From JACOUT01 sp964580865 (GTDB lineage Bacteria; Myxococcota; UBA727; VGSZ01), in the NCBI GenBank assembly GCA_964580865.1, contig CAZONM010000002.1:1-58912 (forward strand): DNA of 58,912 nucleotides, written 5' to 3'. The notes below the pieces were generated by a model, which did no database searches, was not told the DNA's origin, and saw nothing but the letters and a program-made list of their open reading frames with translations. Below are positions 55,187 through 58,912 of the stretch, piece after piece. A program made the translations under genes and the position numbers. Within the stretch, counting starts at the first letter, position 1. Each line of letters opens with the position of its first letter.

Positions 55187-57436
55187 CTACTCCACCACGA
55201 TCTCCCGCGCCCCGATCGGCACGCGCGCCGCGCACACGGTCTGCGCCCGCCCCTCGCGCGCGAGATCGCGGGGCACGAGCGGCACCGTGACCCCGTCCAC
55301 CACCGCGCGATCGAAGGCCCGCGGCACGCGCAGCTCGAGCTCGCGCTGCGCGGGCGCGAAGCTCGTGTCACGCGCGCCCAGGGTCACGCGCAGCCGGCCA
55401 CCCAGATCCTCCGTGGCGACGTCGAGCACGAAGCGCCGGCCGTCGGCCGCCACGCCGTCGTCGAGGAACAACGAGCCGCGGCCCGGGCGCCCGGGCGGCG
55501 GCGCCGACAGCTCGAGCGCCAGCGCGCCCGCGAGCGTCTCCTCGGCGTTCCTACCAGGCGACGCCGTGAACAGCGCGGCGCCGGCCTTCACGAACAGCGG
55601 ACAGCGCCCGAGCGGGGCTGGGCGCTCGACGGTGCGGCCGCCCACCAGCACATCGCCGGTGTCGTAGTCGATCCACGCGCCCGACGGCAGCGTCACCTTG
55701 CGGCTCGTGGCGCCGCGCTCGACCACCGGCGCGGCAAGCAGGGCGTCACCGAGCATGAACTGGTCGAGCGCGCCGCCCACGTCGACGTCGTGCTCGAGCC
55801 ATAGGGGCCGTACCATCGGCAGGCCGGTCTCGTGCGCCTCGAGCGCCAGGCGATAGAGGAGCGGCAGGAGCTGATAGCGGCGCCGCAGCTGACGTCGACA
55901 GAGGTCCAGTGCGGCCTTACCGAACGACCACGGCTCCTGGCGCGGTGAGTACAACGTCGTGTGCACGCGCATGAGCGGCAAGAGCGCGCCGAGCTCCATC
56001 CACCGCACGAACAGCTCTGCCGGCGGCCGCCACTTCACGGCGCCGAGCTTGCCCGTGCGTCCGCCGAAGCCGCCGATGTCGGCGCCGCAGACGGGCACGC
56101 CCGACAACCCCAGGTTGACGACGTCGCAGAGGTTGCGCCGCAGGTGCTCCCACGTGGAGAGGTTGTCGCCCGTCCACACCGCCGAGAAGCGCTGGATGCC
56201 GAGCGACGCCGAGCGCGTGAGCACGAAGGGCCGCTCCGCCGGGCGCGCCGCGGTGAGCGCCTGCACGGTCGCCTCGGCCATCAGGTTCGCGTAGCGGTTG
56301 CGCACCCGTCGGTGCGGGACCTCGCCGTACTCGCCGTGCCGCACGTCCTCGGCGAGCGGGTCATAGACCTCCCCCACCTTGAAGACGGGGTCGTTCATGT
56401 CGTTCCAGAAGCCGCCCACGCCCGCGTCGAGGAGCGGCGCGTGGAAGCGGGCCCACGCGGCGCGCGCCTTCGCCTGCGTGAAGTCGGGGAACACGGTGGC
56501 GCCCGGCCACACCTTGCCTTGATAGGCCCGCTTGTCGCTGGTGGTGCAGAAGATGCCCGCGGCGATGCCCTCGTCGTACACGGGGTAGGGCGCCACCGAC
56601 ACGCCGGGGTCGATGATGGCCAGCGTGCGAAAGCCCAAGGCGCGCAGCTCGTCGTGCATCGCACGTGGCTCGTGGAAGCGCTCGGGGCTGAACGTGAACA
56701 CGCGGTAGCGATCCATGTAGTGGATGTCGAGGTGCACCACGTCGGCGGGCAAGGCCTCCGCGCGAAAGCGCTTGGCGACGTCGAGCACCTCGCGTTGCGT
56801 CTTGTAGCTCCAGCGGCTCTGGTGGAAGCCGAGCGCCCACGCGGGCGGCAGGAACGTGCGCCCCACCAGCGCCCCGAGATCCGCGAGGACGTCCCTGGGC
56901 GCGCCGCGCAGCAGCACCAGGTCCACGGGGCTGCGCTCGGTGTCGCACGCGCCGCGCAGCGTGATCGCCGTGTCGCCCACGTCGACGTCGAGGGGGTAGC
57001 CGCACGCCACCAGCACCGCGAACGTGGTGGCGCCGTCCCTCACCCAGAAGAGCGGGAACGCGCCATAGCTCGCCCCCTCGATGCCGAAGAAGAGCGTGTC
57101 CCTCGTCATCACGCGAAAGCGCGCGCCGTTCCGCGTGGCCGCACCCGTGGCCGCGCCGAAGCCGAAGACGCGCGCGCCCCGCGGGATGTCCACCGACAGC
57201 AGCCACGGGTCGGTGCGCGCGGTGACCGTGAGGATGGCGACGTCGCCCTCGCGGAGCACGCGCCGATCGCCGGTCTGCTCGAGGCCGAGCGCCGGGTCGC
57301 GCTCGAAGCGCGGCGCGCCCGGCGCGAAGCACGGCACCTCCGGGAGCTCCTCGCTGCCGACGACCAGGCGCACCATGCGGCCGGCGCGCGTCAGGTGCGT
57401 CAAGGTCGCGCCCGAGGTCGCCGGCGCTGGGGGCAT
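55187..57436 (-). CDS. GH31 alpha-glucosidase family enzyme
   Basis: A 749-residue glycoside hydrolase without a signal peptide, so cytoplasmic. N-terminal beta-sandwich to about 170 (VFGFGAATGAATRNG, FFGIEGASYGAFPLFW), then the barrel with the nucleophile Asp346 in GGFWNDMNDP and the acid/base Asp424 in VWTGDNLSTWEHL. The conserved WNDMNEP is WNDMNDP here, a mild change beside the nucleophile. ADVVHLDIHYMDRYRVFTF and LSGVPVCGADIGGFGG also fit. Alpha-glucosidase or alpha-xylosidase activity is likely; the exact sugar is not readable. It has a -10-like GATAAC five bases before ATG 57436. Confidence 0.92.
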   Translation of the reverse strand: MPPAPATSGATLTHLTRAGRMVRLVVGSEELPEVPCFAPGAPRFERDPALGLEQTGDRRVLREGDVAILTVTARTDPWLLSVDIPRGARVFGFGAATGAATRNGARFRVMTRDTLFFGIEGASYGAFPLFWVRDGATTFAVLVACGYPLDVDVGDTAITLRGACDTERSPVDLVLLRGAPRDVLADLGALVGRTFLPPAWALGFHQSRWSYKTQREVLDVAKRFRAEALPADVVHLDIHYMDRYRVFTFSPERFHEPRAMHDELRALGFRTLAIIDPGVSVAPYPVYDEGIAAGIFCTTSDKRAYQGKVWPGATVFPDFTQAKARAAWARFHAPLLDAGVGGFWNDMNDPVFKVGEVYDPLAEDVRHGEYGEVPHRRVRNRYANLMAEATVQALTAARPAERPFVLTRSASLGIQRFSAVWTGDNLSTWEHLRRNLCDVVNLGLSGVPVCGADIGGFGGRTGKLGAVKWRPPAELFVRWMELGALLPLMRVHTTLYSPRQEPWSFGKAALDLCRRQLRRRYQLLPLLYRLALEAHETGLPMVRPLWLEHDVDVGGALDQFMLGDALLAAPVVERGATSRKVTLPSGAWIDYDTGDVLVGGRTVERPAPLGRCPLFVKAGAALFTASPGRNAEETLAGALALELSAPPPGRPGRGSLFLDDGVAADGRRFVLDVATEDLGGRLRVTLGARDTSFAPAQRELELRVPRAFDRAVVDGVTVPLVPRDLAREGRAQTVCAARVPIGAREIVVE

Positions 57437-57441
57437 GGCGC

Positions 57442-57447
57442 GTTATC
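57442..57447 (-). promoter_or_regulatory. -10-like hexamer GATAAC, 5 bases before ATG
   Basis: On the minus strand GATAAC ends five bases before ATG 57436 of the GH31 gene; four of six bases match TATAAT. No ribosome-binding site is seen. Confidence 0.4.
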
Positions 57448-57503
57448 TCGTGGGCGCGCGCCGGCGCGCAAGGAGGAACGAACGGCGCGGCCGCCAGCGA
57501 CGG

Positions 57504-58912
57504 TCAGCGCCCCGCGAGGATCGCGCGCGCCCGCACGGTCGACTCGAAGGGCTCGGCGCCCGGCGTCCACGGGATCGACGCGCGCGCCCGCGCCGCCGAC
57601 GACGCGTTGAGCACCTCGTCGCTCGGGGCCGCCGCCATGGCCGCCTTGAGCTCGCGCAGGGCCGCGTCGTCACGGCGGTTGCGGTCGCGCAGGCGCCGCT
57701 CGATCTCGGGCGTGAGCACCTGGTCGCGCATGAACAGCGGGTACCCGGTGATGTGGCCGGTGAGTGCCTGCTGCACCACCGCCACCGAGTCGTTGCACAC
57801 GCCGGTCACGCCGTAGCCGTTCATGGCCAGGCCCGCGGCCGCCGCCACGTCGTTGATGACGTCGGAGAGGTTGGCGCACAGCGCCGCCGCGCGCAGCGCC
57901 TGCGCTTGGTCGAGACGGTCCGTGACCACGGTGCCCGTCCACGACGACTTGCGCATCAGGTCGCACGCGAAGAAGCCCGTGTTGGGCACGCCCTGGTACC
58001 ACTTGAGATCGGCGTCGAGCTTGGGCCCGCGCGCGCCCGGTCCCGAGCGGACGCGGAACACCACCTCCGAGTGCACGGCGGGCAGCACCGCCTCCTCGCC
58101 GTGCGCGTCCTTCACGCCGGTGCGCACCATCACGGCCGCCGGCACGTCGAGGAGCGCGCCGCTTGGTGCCTTGGTCTTGAGCGCCGCGAAGTCGGCGATG
58201 CGGTGCGCGACCTCGCCCTCGACCGTGTAGCCCGCGCTCACCAGCAGCTTCAGGAACGCCGGCAGCGTCGTGACCGAGCGCCCCTGCCAGGTGAGCACGA
58301 AGCGCTCCGCCGGCGCCGCGCTCGGGTTCTCGCCCAAACGATCGAAGATCTCGGCCAGCACCATGTTGCGGCGCGCCTGGTCGTCGGGGATCGACGAGGG
58401 AACGTCGCCGCGGAACAGGCCTGGCGCCAGCTCCTTGAGATCGCCCGGCGGGCGGGCGATGGGCAGCGCGAGCGCGGCCTCGAGCGACACGCGCTGCGGC
58501 AGGTGTCGCTGCTTGCCCGTCGGCGCGGGGGCGCCCTGCGCCTGCCGCGCGCCGTGGGCCGCGTGCATGGCGTCGAAGCCCCTCTTCATCTCCGCCGGCG
58601 TGAGCGCGAGGATGTCCGCCACGCGATCGGGGTTCGCCACCGCCGCGGCCACCAGCGCGGGCGGCACCGTGATGCCGAGCGCGCCCTCGAGCTGATCGAC
58701 GATGCCCTGCACCGCTGTCTGTGCGTGTGGCGTGCCGGCGTAGCCCTTGAGCACCGTCGACAGGCTCACGGCGTCGGGCACCACGCCCGGGCGCAGCTCC
58801 AGGAGCCCCGGCCCCGCGCCCGCGAGCGCGCCGCCCAAGCGAGTCGCCAACGCGCTCGCGCCGCTGCCCACGAGGGTCGGCGGCGCCACCGTCCCGTGCG
58901 GCGCGCCGTGCG
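57504..58912 (-). CDS. unrecognised protein, 5' end beyond the window
   Basis: At least 469 residues, open to the edge of the window; a GTG at 58889 could be the start, but the frame stays open upstream. The N-terminal part is Gly/Ala/Leu-rich (VGSGASALATRLGGALAGAG); the middle has TKQ/RHLPQRVSLEAAL, FVLTWQGRSVTTLPAFLKLL and HSEVVFRVRSGPGARGP; the C-terminal part has a Cys pair (LCANLSDVINDV; GVTGVCNDSVAVV) and ends in VRARAILAGR. There is no clear membrane span. I do not recognise a family. It may be secreted or part of a larger surface protein. Confidence 0.7.
   Translation of the reverse strand, partial: HGAPHGTVAPPTLVGSGASALATRLGGALAGAGPGLLELRPGVVPDAVSLSTVLKGYAGTPHAQTAVQGIVDQLEGALGITVPPALVAAAVANPDRVADILALTPAEMKRGFDAMHAAHGARQAQGAPAPTGKQRHLPQRVSLEAALALPIARPPGDLKELAPGLFRGDVPSSIPDDQARRNMVLAEIFDRLGENPSAAPAERFVLTWQGRSVTTLPAFLKLLVSAGYTVEGEVAHRIADFAALKTKAPSGALLDVPAAVMVRTGVKDAHGEEAVLPAVHSEVVFRVRSGPGARGPKLDADLKWYQGVPNTGFFACDLMRKSSWTGTVVTDRLDQAQALRAAALCANLSDVINDVAAAAGLAMNGYGVTGVCNDSVAVVQQALTGHITGYPLFMRDQVLTPEIERRLRDRNRRDDAALRELKAAMAAAPSDEVLNASSAARARASIPWTPGAEPFESTVRARAILAGR

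Overview
The window is one continuous GC-rich (about 70% G+C by eye), densely coded stretch of a bacterial chromosome. The gene mix points to a myxobacterium-like or other deltaproteobacterial lineage (Myxococcota sense): two Ser/Thr protein kinases (one with a membrane span and PEGA-like repeats), lipoproteins with (Gly-Glu)n linkers, many secreted proteins of unknown family, hybrid histidine kinases, and strong GC3 bias. This is inference from gene content; no rRNA or marker gene is present. I see no tRNA, rRNA, CRISPR array, prophage or insertion sequence.

Layout. 1-134: end of an unknown gene. 137-1645: methylmalonate-semialdehyde dehydrogenase (mmsA). 1832-4334: a membrane heme (CxxCH) sensor with HAMP domain, one base before a Ser/Thr kinase with a duplicated C-terminal domain. 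4338-6877: a small membrane protein, a lone 4-hydroxybenzoyl-CoA reductase beta subunit (hcrB) and a polysaccharide-deacetylase-like protein. 6986-12534: an NtrC-type regulator that lacks the GAFTGA loop, a lipoprotein, a hybrid histidine kinase and a PQQ-type propeller. 12537-18117: GH44 glucanase lipoprotein with a (GE)20 linker, an aldehyde-dehydrogenase-family protein, an LpqC/PHB-depolymerase-type esterase and its co-transcribed partner. 18336-23224: PEGA kinase, then a two-gene operon of a TolB-like protein and a (GE)8 lipoprotein. 23357-28403: methylmalonyl-CoA mutase, meaB, an unknown secreted protein and a fructokinase. 28404-39450: envelope sugar and glycolipid genes (HAD phosphatase, nucleotidyltransferase-kinase fusion, GH1-like membrane protein with altered catalytic residue, MGDG-synthase-type GT28, GPH sugar symporter, GH32 fructanase, GT4 glycosyltransferase, metallophosphatase). 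39457-40005: hemerythrin.

40049-49834 is the centrepiece: a nine-gene, tightly coupled minus-strand operon had-oah-dch-tetR-bcrCBAD-gcdH. It encodes the four-subunit ATP-dependent (class I) benzoyl-CoA reductase, the three enzymes that take the dienoyl-CoA to the ring-opened product, and a glutaryl-CoA dehydrogenase, with a TetR repressor in the middle and a perfect 16-bp inverted repeat in the promoter. With hcrB this indicates anaerobic aromatic degradation via benzoyl-CoA; propionate/branched-chain handling (mmsA, mutase, meaB) is also present. 50026-54361: two hydrolase lipoproteins, a LysR regulator with an inverted repeat, a stand-alone E2-like domain. 54479-58912: a solo trpF, a GH31 glucosidase and an unknown protein running off the end.

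Two window-wide patterns stand out. At least ten genes have a TA-containing -10-like hexamer ending only 5-8 bases before the start codon, the arrangement of leaderless transcripts. And nine convergent gene pairs end within 0-9 bases of each other or overlap, leaving no room for hairpin terminators.
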